Below, piece by piece: positions 56,619 to 64,000 of a stretch of DNA of 64,000 nt (the first letter of the stretch is position 1; every line of letters begins with the position of its first letter). The position numbers were made by a program, and so were the translations under genes. The notes beneath the pieces were generated by a model, which ran no database searches, was not told the origin of the DNA, and was given only the letters and a program-made list of their open reading frames with translations. This DNA comes from JAPOXK01 sp965220315 (GTDB taxonomy: Bacteria; Chloroflexota; Dehalococcoidia; Bin125). Location: the NCBI GenBank assembly GCA_965220315.1, contig CBDCPP010000001.1:1426001-1490000 (forward strand), given 5' to 3'.

Positions 56619-58445
56619 GTGGAGGACATCGGAGTGGATGCCAAAATCCTGAACCTCCGAGCCCTGTTCTCGAAGGATGTCCGCTACGCGATTCCCGCCT
56701 TCCAGCGCCCATATGTTTGGACGCAGGAAGATCAGTGGGATCCTCTTTGGGACGACGTTCGCAACACTGCGGAACGGTACCTGGACGCTTTGGAGGAGAA
56801 TGCCGGCCAACGCGGTCCCGCAGAGGCTGGGACCAAAATTCATTTCCTAGGGGCCGTCGTTGCCCAGCAGCAGCAGACCAGCACGGCGGAGATCGAGACG
56901 CGGTGGATTATCGACGGCCAACAGCGGCTGACAACGCTGCAACTCCTCCTCGATGCCGCCCAAGAAGTATTCGAGCATCGAGATTGCGGTCCTCAGGCGA
57001 GACGTTTGCAGACGCTCGTCCTCAACAACGAAGTCTACATCGACGGCGATGACGACCTCGTCTTCAAGGTTTGGCCCACCACGACCGATCAGGCCGCGTT
57101 TCGGCAAGCAATGCGAAACGAGCTTCCCAGTCAAGAATACGAAGACTCCCGCATCGTGCAGGCGCACGAGTTTTTCAAGGAGCAAATCGCCGAATGGCTC
57201 GATGAAGGTGGGACGCTAGAAGAACGAGCTGGAGCACTCGAGGTGGCGCTGGTGGGACGACTGCAGATGGTCGTCATTGATCTGGAGTACGGCGACGACC
57301 CGCACGTGATTTTCGAGACGTTGAACTCTCGCGGGACGCCGCTCAACGCCTCCGACCTTGCCAAGAACCTCCTGATGTACGAGACCACTCAAGCCGGTGG
57401 GGATTCAACGGCTCTGCACCAAAAGCATCTGCGACACTTCGAAGAATCGTGGTGGCAAAAGGATGTGCGCCAAGGACGAATCTACCGGCCCCGAGCCGAC
57501 GTGTTCCTGAACTATTGGCTCGTCATGCACCGGCGTGAAGAGGTGCCGGCGAACGACGTATTCAAGGTATTCCGAGATCATGTTGCTCAATACGGGGCTC
57601 CCGAAGCGATCGCAGCCGATCTCCATGGAATCGGCGAGACCTACAACGTGCTTGAGAAGACCGATGGTAACTCCGTGCTGGGACGCTTTCTCTATAGGTG
57701 GCGGGTGATCCAAGCGGGGGTCGTGACGCCCGTACTCTTGTGGTTGCTTTCGCATTCGGAATCGGAACTGGACCGCCCGAGACTCGAGAGAAACCTACGG
57801 GCGCTCGAGAGCTACCTCGTCCGGCGAATGGCCTGTCGCATGACGACGAAAGGCTACGCCCAGGTCACTCTCGCCCTACTCGGGCGACTCGATGCCAACG
57901 ATCCCGAACAAGCGGACGAGACGATCGTTCGCTACCTGGGCGGACAATCCTCGGAAGCCTACCTGTGGCCCGATGACCGGCTGTTGGAAGAGAGATTCCG
58001 GCACCTGCCTCTGTACCGGCTGCTCACACGGGCCCGGCTGCGACTGCTACTCGAAGGCGTCGAAGAAGAGCTGCGCACCGAGAAAGCGGAGAACCCGCTG
58101 GCACCGAGGGGACTAACGATCGAGCACGTCATGCCTCAGTACTGGGCAACGCATTGGCCGCTGGGAGAAGATGCTTTGGAAGAAGAAGAAGCCTCAGCGC
58201 GGCGCCGAAACCTCGTACAGTCCATCGGCAATCTCACACTTGTGAACGGCAAGCTCAACTCTGCGGTTTCCAATGGGCCATGGCCGGATAAGCGTGCAGG
58301 GCTTGAAGACCACAGCGTGCTGTACCTCAACAAAGATCTACTTACCCACACAGACGGCCAATGGAACGAAGCTTCGATAGAAGAGCGCGCGGAGCGGCTG
58401 GCCAGGGTGACTGGCGCTGTCTGGCCAACGGCGGACCGCATTTGA
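56619..58445 (+). CDS. GmrSD-type DUF262/DUF1524 restriction protein
   Basis: 608 residues. N-terminal DUF262: IPAFQRPYVW at 25-34 and IIDGQQRLTTL at 97-107 (the DGQQR box, a nucleotide-binding ParB-like site). C-terminal DUF1524 HNH-like part: LTIEHVMPQYW with the catalytic His and SIGNLTLVNGKLNSAVSN. This single-chain form matches type IV restriction proteins such as GmrSD, which cut modified phage DNA, and related defence proteins. The start may be GTG 56619 or GTG 56634. It ends 6 nt before the broken terminase-like pseudogene. Confidence 0.85.
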   Translation: MEDIGVDAKILNLRALFSKDVRYAIPAFQRPYVWTQEDQWDPLWDDVRNTAERYLDALEENAGQRGPAEAGTKIHFLGAVVAQQQQTSTAEIETRWIIDGQQRLTTLQLLLDAAQEVFEHRDCGPQARRLQTLVLNNEVYIDGDDDLVFKVWPTTTDQAAFRQAMRNELPSQEYEDSRIVQAHEFFKEQIAEWLDEGGTLEERAGALEVALVGRLQMVVIDLEYGDDPHVIFETLNSRGTPLNASDLAKNLLMYETTQAGGDSTALHQKHLRHFEESWWQKDVRQGRIYRPRADVFLNYWLVMHRREEVPANDVFKVFRDHVAQYGAPEAIAADLHGIGETYNVLEKTDGNSVLGRFLYRWRVIQAGVVTPVLLWLLSHSESELDRPRLERNLRALESYLVRRMACRMTTKGYAQVTLALLGRLDANDPEQADETIVRYLGGQSSEAYLWPDDRLLEERFRHLPLYRLLTRARLRLLLEGVEEELRTEKAENPLAPRGLTIEHVMPQYWATHWPLGEDALEEEEASARRRNLVQSIGNLTLVNGKLNSAVSNGPWPDKRAGLEDHSVLYLNKDLLTHTDGQWNEASIEERAERLARVTGAVWPTADRI

Positions 58446-58450
58446 TTTGA

Positions 58451-58872
58451 TCAACTGCCGTAGCGGGCTGCAGGGGCGCCGTCCGGCCGCCTAGCGGGCC
58501 TGCTGCGCGTCCCTGACACCATTACCGCATCGGCGAAGTCCCGCGTCACCTCGTCCCGGACCGTCGCCGGTAGGACGGGCAGACCGTTTCCTTGAAGACG
58601 GTGAGCACCGGGAGGATGAAGGCGTTCCAGGTCACCTCACTGCGCGACGTTGCCTCGCCCATGGCTAGTCGCCCGATCCGTACGCCCGCCCTGGCCTGCC
58701 AGTCGTGGCGCACGGACCACCGCTTCAGCGTCCACAGACTCACGGGAATGTTGCGACTGGCCAGCTCGCGCACGAGGCGGCGCAGGCTGCGGCACTCCAT
58801 GCCCAGGTACGCGCCGAGGGCCGAGACCGCGTCGATCTCCGCCTTCTTCATCGGGGGATGCCTCCACTGCAA
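58451..58872 (-). pseudogene. Shortened, frameshifted paralogue of the terminase-small-like gene
   Basis: The N-terminal HTH-like half (CRSLRRLVRELASRNIPVS, LWTLKRWSVRHDWQARAG) and IGRLAMGEATSRSEV match the gene at 59830-60426. About 60 residues between them are deleted, and near TVCPS the frame shifts: the next frame continues LPATVRDEVTRDFADAV, matching AREFADGVNAI of the intact gene, to TGA at 58451-58453. Confidence 0.7.
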
Positions 58873-58978
58873 TGGTCTTCACATGATTGGGCCGTTCGCG
58901 CGGACTGGTATGCGGAACCTTGGTGGGTCGGCCGGTTCTGGCACATTCCCCCGCAATCGAGCGCGCGCCGGACCAGGC

Positions 58979-59083
58979 TCACTTGGCGACGCCCAGCGAC
59001 GCGCTCTCGCGCTTCAGCAGCCGGTAGACGCTGCCGGAGACGCGGCGCGTGGCGATGGACAGGCTGGCGGCCGTGGTGTTCAG
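58979..59083 (-). pseudogene. Fragment of an HTH protein
   Basis: The 34 codons read LNTTAASLSIATRRVSGSVY then RLLKRESASLGVAK and a stop, like the C-terminal helix-turn-helix of a Fis- or recombinase-type protein. It is preceded in frame by TAG, so no start is possible. It is a remnant in the phage-like zone. Confidence 0.45.
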
Positions 59084-59129
59084 CTAGGCGGCACTGGCAC
59101 GTCGTTCTGAAAACGCTGGAGGTGCGGAG

Positions 59130-59771
59130 ATGGTGCCTGAGACCACTGGCAACGACTTCGAGCGCCTCGAGCAGCTACTCGAAGCGCTGTCGCAACTGAT
59201 TAGTGAGACCGAATGGCCGAAATCGGTTCAAGGCGTATTCCTGAGCGACTTAATTGCGGATGCCTTCGAACTCAGTTCCGCAATCCGCGATGCGGTTGGA
59301 TCGGGACATTTGACTACTGCTACGGCACTCATGAGGCCTCTGCAAGAACGATCCGAGTACCTGCTAGCGGCGGCGATCGATCCCAGCTTCGCTGATGACC
59401 ACCAAGCGTATGTGAACGAGCGCGCCGCGAATGGATTCACGGGTCAGGTCACGGCGAGAAGAATGAACAGGGCTGCTCGTGACATTATTGCCTGCTGGGA
59501 AAGGAATGAACTCCGAGGACCCGTCGGGCTCCGAGAAAGGAGTAAGACTCTCTACGGGCTCAACAGCGAGATTCAGCATCGTGGCATCGGAATTTCTCGA
59601 GCGGTGAAGGAGCAACCGGAAAGCCGTCACCGTTTCTTGGGCACGGTACGTCTATCCGTGTGGCATGTGCTCATGTACGCCGTCATGGCGGCCTGGCTCG
59701 TAAAAGCCAGAGACACGCAAGCCTGGCGTCACGCGTGCACGGTCGTCACGTCTTCTCCGCAGACCCGCTAG
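59130..59771 (+). CDS. Hypothetical protein
   Basis: 213 residues, mostly helical, with a hydrophobic stretch near the C-terminus (RLSVWHVLMYAVMAAWLVKA). GGAGGTGCGGAG lies just upstream of the ATG, which supports translation. No domain recognised. The codon pattern is more A+T-rich than that of the intact terminase-like gene. Probably cargo of the mobile region. Confidence 0.55.
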   Translation: MVPETTGNDFERLEQLLEALSQLISETEWPKSVQGVFLSDLIADAFELSSAIRDAVGSGHLTTATALMRPLQERSEYLLAAAIDPSFADDHQAYVNERAANGFTGQVTARRMNRAARDIIACWERNELRGPVGLRERSKTLYGLNSEIQHRGIGISRAVKEQPESRHRFLGTVRLSVWHVLMYAVMAAWLVKARDTQAWRHACTVVTSSPQTR

Positions 59772-59829
59772 AGATCAGGGCAAGAAGATCCTAGGACGGG
59801 CCTACTAAACCAACGCCGTCCACGTCCCA

Positions 59830-60426
59830 CTACGCGGCTGTCTTTGCGTTGCCATCAATGACCTTGTCAGTGATGGCGTTCACGCCGTCGGCGAACTCAC
59901 GGGCGACCAGTTCGCGGGCGTCGCCGGGAATGGCGGGCTGTACGACGGCCTTGAAGAGCTCAAGGACGCCCACGAGCACGGTGTTATAGGTCGTGCGGTT
60001 GACCTCGGTGCGGCTGGTGGCCTCGCCCATGGCCAGCCGTTCGATCCGCACGCCGGCCTCGGCCCAGCGGGCGACGTCGATGGGCGTCACGGGATGGCCC
60101 TCCTCGACCAGCTTCCGCGCCCATTCGTTGGCCAGCCGCACGAGCTCGCGGCCCAGGCTGGCGTGGCGTTCGTGCATGTCATCCGCATCGCCGAGGCCCC
60201 GGGCGAGTGAAGTGACACGCTGCTCCTCTTCCTCGTAGCGACGCGCCTCGAAGGCCTGGACCTGCGCCTGCCAGCCGTAGCGGGCCGACCAGCGCCGCAC
60301 CGTATCTTCGTGGACGGCGATGCCGTTCTCCCCAAGCTCGGCGGCCAGCCGCCGCAAACTGCGGTTCGGTCCCATCGCCAGGTAGCGCGTGAGGGCGGTT
60401 TCGGGATCGCCCTTAAGGCCGGGCAT
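59830..60426 (-). CDS. Terminase-small-subunit-like HTH protein
   Basis: 198 residues. An N-terminal HTH (RSLRRLAAELGENGIAVHED, TVRRWSARYGWQ), then a coiled helical middle (GRELVRLANEWARKLVEEGH) and a C-terminal region AREFADGVNAITDKVIDGN. HTH-first, helical-rest is the layout of phage terminase small subunits, which bind the packaging site. Other HTH proteins are possible. It overlaps the DUF5679 gene by 14 nt. A broken paralogue lies 1 kb away. Confidence 0.6.
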   Translation of the reverse strand: MPGLKGDPETALTRYLAMGPNRSLRRLAAELGENGIAVHEDTVRRWSARYGWQAQVQAFEARRYEEEEQRVTSLARGLGDADDMHERHASLGRELVRLANEWARKLVEEGHPVTPIDVARWAEAGVRIERLAMGEATSRTEVNRTTYNTVLVGVLELFKAVVQPAIPGDARELVAREFADGVNAITDKVIDGNAKTAA

Positions 60427-60601
60427 CGTCCGGCACCCCCATCGTGAACGGAGCGGCTGCGCGTTTCATGAAGCGGAAGACGCGCGTGCCGCAGGCGGCA
60501 CAGGTGCCACGCAATTGCTGCTTGCCGTTGGCCGTGGTGTGCACGGCCGGATCACGAACCGCACGAGTCGTCTTGCAGCGCAAGCAGTAGGCCTCGGTCA
60601 T
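60413..60601 (-). CDS. DUF5679 family zinc-ribbon protein
   Basis: 62 residues from the ATG at 60601 behind a strong GGAGGAAAT site. Two Cys pairs form a zinc ribbon (YCLRCKTTRAV and GTCAACGTRVFRF), the standard DUF5679 layout, a small protein common in Chloroflexota and phages. A longer frame to 60859 has no support. Role unknown. Confidence 0.75.
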   Translation of the reverse strand: MTEAYCLRCKTTRAVRDPAVHTTANGKQQLRGTCAACGTRVFRFMKRAAAPFTMGVPDDARP

Positions 60602-61273
60602 CGATTTCCTCCATTCAGTGGCCCGCTCATGGCCCGCCAGTAAATCGCTATCTGGCGCGCGGGTAGCCAGAAGACCGCGGATCTCCTGGCCACCTGACGC
60701 CCCCGGCGGGTCACCGGGCCGGCCCCAGGCGAGCCGCGGGCTACCACCCCACTCTTGCGGTTCGGGTGGACAGCGAACATCACGGTGATGGGGTGGCGGT
60801 GGGCTGGCGGCGGTGGGCGAGGAGCGGTGCTCTGCGCTGATCCCTATCGGTCCGGTCACGCTCGTCGTCTGGCACGGAGAGGGCGGCGTTCGGGCGGCAC
60901 GGGTGCCCCCGTTGAAAGGGGGCGATCATGTGCATGTACGCACACACACGTCTCGCCATTAAGCGGAAGTTCCACCGGCTCCACGCCGGTCGGAAGAGAA
61001 GGCACCACACACACCCGATCTGATCCTCCACCCTCCACTCTCGCTCGCGCGATCGACGGTCGATGAAAGATCCGAAGGGTGGGCCTGGGCGGACCCTCTC
61101 CGCCCCCGGGGAGAGCCGTGCGCGAGGGACGAAACCGGAAGCATGCCCCCGACCCGAAGCGCCTCCGCAGCATGCGCCCATCGCCGGATCGCAAAGGGGA
61201 TCCGATCATCGCCGATATTGACGTGGTTGTTGTCCATCTCCTACCATTACCAGATGAGAGAGCTGTAGGAGTC
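60602..61273. other. 672-bp region without a recognisable gene
   Basis: Only shadow frames. A CCCCCGTTGAAAGGGGG hairpin (60906-60922) and GCCGGT/ACCGGC-type pairs near 60980 may be regulatory structures. It separates the minus-strand HTH/DUF5679 genes from the plus-strand replication genes, so divergent promoters and perhaps an operator for the XRE regulator are expected here. Confidence 0.4.
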
Positions 61274-61699
61274 GTGAAGAGATCGACCAAAGCACGCGGC
61301 CGTTTCGCGGCCCGACTCACCAGGGCGGGGATGTCGATGCATCGGCTCGCGCGCGTGTCGGGCGTGGATCGGTCTCTCGTCATCAATTACGCGGATGGGG
61401 TGTGGGTGCCGACGCGCCCGACGGCCGCGAAGCTCGCCGCCGCCCTGGGGACGACGCCGGAGGCCGTGATCGTCGATTGCTTGTACGACGCCTGGGCGCG
61501 GCCAGTCGAGTCCAAGCCGCTCGACGAACTCGTAGCGACGCACAAGGCGGCCGCGACCGTGGCGATCAGCTCGCTCCGGGGGCTGGCGCACGCCACCGAC
61601 ACGAGCGACGAGTTCCAGCAGCGCATCCGGCGGGCTGGCCGCCTCGTGCTGCGAGCGATTGCCGAAGAGCTTGAGGAAGAGGAGAGGCGGCCAGCGTGA
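61274..61699 (+). CDS. XRE-type HTH regulator
   Basis: 141 residues from the GTG at 61274 (AGGAG close upstream). The HTH reads RAGMSMHRLARVSGVDRSLV, then INYADGVWVPTRPTAAKLAA and ALGTTPEAV, typical of lambda-repressor-like domains. A helical C-terminal half could serve dimerisation. It overlaps the next gene by 4 nt and likely controls it, as in phage or plasmid switches. Longer frames to 61079 are possible but the leading segment is not repressor-like. Confidence 0.7.
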   Translation: MKRSTKARGRFAARLTRAGMSMHRLARVSGVDRSLVINYADGVWVPTRPTAAKLAAALGTTPEAVIVDCLYDAWARPVESKPLDELVATHKAAATVAISSLRGLAHATDTSDEFQQRIRRAGRLVLRAIAEELEEEERRPA

Positions 61700-63189
61700 T
61701 GACCGCGGCGCGAGACAAGGAGGGGCTTCCGGCTCGACCGAGCGAGCTCAAGCAATGGGTCGCGCATGTGAAGAAGAAGCCGTATTCGCCAAGGCGAAAG
61801 CGCCCGTCGTGGGGGGCGAGCGTGACGGATCCGCGTACCTGGGGATGGCACGACCAGGCCGAGGCGGCGGCCGCAGCCTGGGCCGATGGCATCGGGTTCG
61901 TGCTCACCGCGGAGGACGACTTCGCCGGCATCGACCTCGACCACTGCCGCGACCCGGAGACTGGTGTGGTCGAGCCCTGGGCGCGCGAGCTGGTCGAGGA
62001 GTTCGACAGTTACACAGAAATCTCGCAAAGCGGCACCGGCCTCCATATCCTCGCGCGCGGCGAATGGCCCGGTCCGGGCTTCAAACGAGATCTCAGCGCC
62101 GACGGGCTCGGCAAGATCGAGGTGTACGACCGAGCGCGCTACCTCGTGATGACGGGAGACGTCTTCGAGCAGCGTCGCCCGATCGCGGAGCGCCAGGAGC
62201 GGCTCGACCGCCTGCACGAGCGAGTCGGCGCCAGCCGCGCAGCCGCGGCCGCCCCGGTCCAGCCGGCACAGGAGCTCGCGCTCAACCCGGAGGCCAAGGT
62301 GCCCGAACGCGTGTGGCAACTCATCGATACCCATCGCAAGCTCCGGGACGCCTGGAACTTCGCCAATAAATCCTTCGACGGCGACGTGTCGGCCTTCGAT
62401 ATGTCCCTGACCGGTCAGCTGGTGCGCTACGGCTGCGCCGACCAGGAGATCACGGATACGCTGATTCACTTCCGCCGCCGCCATAACCTGCAGCCGGAGA
62501 AGGCGCTGCGGGACGACTACATCGCGCGCACGATCGCCAAGGCGCGGCGCTCGGCGCTCGCCAAGCTACCGTTCACGCTGGTCGAGCGGGTTCAGTACGG
62601 CCACGAGGAGGCCTCCTACGACCTCGTGTTGGCCGACGGGAAGCGCATCCACATCCGCGACACGCGCACGATGCGCTCCCCGACGCTGGCCGGCGACCGG
62701 TTGGCGGAGGCCAGCTTCGAACTCAGCGCGGACGCCGTGCGGGACTGGTCCCAGATCTTGAAGGAGATGGTTCCCCTGACGAGGGTGGAAGAGGTCGCGA
62801 GCGACGACGAGATTTGGACTCAATATCTGTGGGATTACCTCCTTAGCCAGCAGCTCGCCCGGGACGAACCCGGCGCCGCGGAGGGCGATCTGGTCCTCGC
62901 CGGCGTTCCCCACTACACGGAGGCCGGTGAGGTCTTCATCTCGGCGCGCTCCCTGAAGGACTATCTGCTCCACCGGCATCTGGAGCGGGTGTCCGAGAAG
63001 ATCATCACGACTCATCTCAAACGCCTGGGCTGGAGCATGGTGAGGCGCAACCGGGGCAATCTGTGGCAAGCACCCCCGGAATTCGCCCGGGAACTGATCG
63101 ACGAGCGTTTGGACCAAGGGGCGGAGCCGTCCTCCGACTTGCTCCTTCCTTCCGGCACGGTGGCTGCGGTGGAGGGAAAGCTGTCATGA
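61696..63189 (+). CDS. AEP-type primase-polymerase of a mobile element
   Basis: 497 residues. The archaeo-eukaryotic primase core is visible: AGIDLDHCRD (Asp80, Asp82, motif I), SGTGLHIL with His117 (motif II), and KIEVYDRARYLVMTG with Glu142/Asp145 (motif III). The rest is a helical domain and a winged-helix-like end (LERVSEKIITTHLKRLGWSM). Such proteins prime replication of phages and plasmids. The helicase next door supports this. Starts GTG/ATG overlapping the XRE stop. Confidence 0.75.
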   Translation: MMTAARDKEGLPARPSELKQWVAHVKKKPYSPRRKRPSWGASVTDPRTWGWHDQAEAAAAAWADGIGFVLTAEDDFAGIDLDHCRDPETGVVEPWARELVEEFDSYTEISQSGTGLHILARGEWPGPGFKRDLSADGLGKIEVYDRARYLVMTGDVFEQRRPIAERQERLDRLHERVGASRAAAAAPVQPAQELALNPEAKVPERVWQLIDTHRKLRDAWNFANKSFDGDVSAFDMSLTGQLVRYGCADQEITDTLIHFRRRHNLQPEKALRDDYIARTIAKARRSALAKLPFTLVERVQYGHEEASYDLVLADGKRIHIRDTRTMRSPTLAGDRLAEASFELSADAVRDWSQILKEMVPLTRVEEVASDDEIWTQYLWDYLLSQQLARDEPGAAEGDLVLAGVPHYTEAGEVFISARSLKDYLLHRHLERVSEKIITTHLKRLGWSMVRRNRGNLWQAPPEFARELIDERLDQGAEPSSDLLLPSGTVAAVEGKLS

Positions 63190-63251
63190 GCGGCCGATGC
63201 ACCGCCCCCGACGTCCCGGGTCGCCGGCGGGGATCGGTGTGAGGCACGGCC

Positions 63252-64000
63252 GTGGGAGTGTGGCATCGGAGTCGTCAAAGCCGCCTCGCCACGACGGAGT
63301 GGCGGGTCTACGGCCCGCCCGGCACCGGCAAGACGACCTGGATGGTCAAGAAAGCGCAGCGCAGCGCCGAGCGATTCAGTGAGGACCAAGTCTCCCTCTG
63401 CTCGCTCACGCGGGCCGCGATCGCGGAGGTGACGGGTAGACGCCTGACGGTCGATCCCGAGAACGTCACCACGCTGCACGCCCGCTGCAAGCGCGCCCTG
63501 TACGCCCCCGACCCGGCCGAGGCCCGGGTCAAGAAGTTCGTGGAGGCCTACCCCGCTTGGTCCGGTCCCGATCATCTCCCCCGCGCCCTGGTGCGCGGCC
63601 GGGGGCAACGCGCGAGCGAGGCGGCCCTGGCTCGCGGCGCCGGCACGTCCTACGAGCAAGCCAACATCCTGCGCCAGCAGTTGGTTCCCCAGCAGTACTG
63701 GCCCCAGGCCATCCGCCGCTGGTATCAGCACTGGAACGATTTCTGTGAGGTGACGGGGCATTTCGACTTCACGGGCTGGCTGGAGGCCTGCCTCAAAGGA
63801 GATGTGCTGCCACCGCAGTCCGTGGTCTACGTCGACGAGGCTCAGGACCACACGCCTCTGCAACTGGCGGTTATCCGGAACTGGAATACCAGACACCGCA
63901 TATTGATCGGCGACGACGACCAGAATCTCTACGAGTGGTCGGGTGCCATCCCCGACCGTTTCTTCCTTCCCGAGCTGGACGCCGAGCACGAAACGGTTCT
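63252..64000 (+). CDS. UvrD/Rep-like superfamily 1 helicase, cut by window end
   Basis: First 249 residues. Walker A VYGPPGTGKTT, motif II VVYVDEAQDHTPLQL and motif III LIGDDDQNLYEWSGA identify an SF1A helicase. Starts with GTG at 63252; TGA precedes it in frame. Between the primase stop (ATGA at 63186-63189) and this gene there is an 18-codon frame. The helicase would unwind DNA for the element's replication. The C-terminal motor motifs lie outside the window. Confidence 0.85.
   Translation, partial: MGVWHRSRQSRLATTEWRVYGPPGTGKTTWMVKKAQRSAERFSEDQVSLCSLTRAAIAEVTGRRLTVDPENVTTLHARCKRALYAPDPAEARVKKFVEAYPAWSGPDHLPRALVRGRGQRASEAALARGAGTSYEQANILRQQLVPQQYWPQAIRRWYQHWNDFCEVTGHFDFTGWLEACLKGDVLPPQSVVYVDEAQDHTPLQLAVIRNWNTRHRILIGDDDQNLYEWSGAIPDRFFLPELDAEHETV

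Overview
The window looks like a chromosomal segment of a high-GC bacterium, most plausibly a Chloroflexota relative (SAR202/Dehalococcoidia-like). The basis is indirect: tungsten aldehyde:ferredoxin oxidoreductase, F420/luciferase-type oxidoreductase, tandem SDRs and CaiB CoA-transferases, a ferredoxin:thioredoxin reductase, and a 23S rRNA gene separated from 16S and 5S. No phylogeny was run, so the phylum is an inference.

0-13.7 kb is mostly metabolic core: a ferredoxin:thioredoxin reductase catalytic subunit (ftrB) whose last active-site cysteine codon is an in-frame TGA, a PAC2-family protein, a methyltransferase, four tandem short-chain dehydrogenases, an AOR, an MscS channel, a CDGSH Fe-S protein, a peroxiredoxin, tRNA-Glu and a TrkH/TrkA potassium uptake pair. 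13.7-18 kb is a small accessory patch: a divergent AT-richer reverse transcriptase, a secreted protein of a family that recurs at 48 kb, a cupredoxin lipoprotein, an IS1595-type transposase and two orphan genes. 18-21.4 kb is an orphan 23S rRNA-tRNA-fMet transcription unit with a clear promoter and processing stem. 21.4-28.6 kb holds a sulfite-oxidase-like protein without an obvious start codon, the overlapping operon lspA-rluD-gltX, a class III aminotransferase and a hydantoinase B. 28.7-41 kb contains tRNA-Glu(CTC), a degenerate tRNA-like element, an MMPL exporter, a zinc-peptidase-like protein, tRNA-Gln, an LLM oxidoreductase, an EamA transporter broken by a frameshift inside internal repeats, an ABC transporter and two overlapping CaiB-type CoA-transferases.

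Immediately after tRNA-Ala(GGC) at 41.05 kb the sequence turns into an accessory island that runs past the window end. It holds a DUF5343/TIGR02391 pair, a family of small SANT/Myb-like DNA-binding proteins with two intact and several broken copies, large secreted or lipoprotein surface proteins, and a second in-frame-TGA gene. A defence block follows (double TIR-like sensor plus P-loop ATPase, a nuclease-methyltransferase fusion, and a GmrSD-type DUF262/DUF1524 enzyme). Last comes a phage or plasmid replication module (terminase-small-like HTH protein with a broken paralogue, DUF5679 protein, XRE regulator, AEP primase-polymerase, UvrD-type helicase).

The strongest unusual signal is ftrB: the reading frame stays open and FTR-like for 66 codons beyond the TGA, which sits exactly on the redox cysteine next to the [4Fe-4S] cluster, and a compact hairpin follows at the distance expected for a bacterial SECIS. 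TGA is a normal stop elsewhere in the window, so a selenocysteine-containing FTR is the leading reading.
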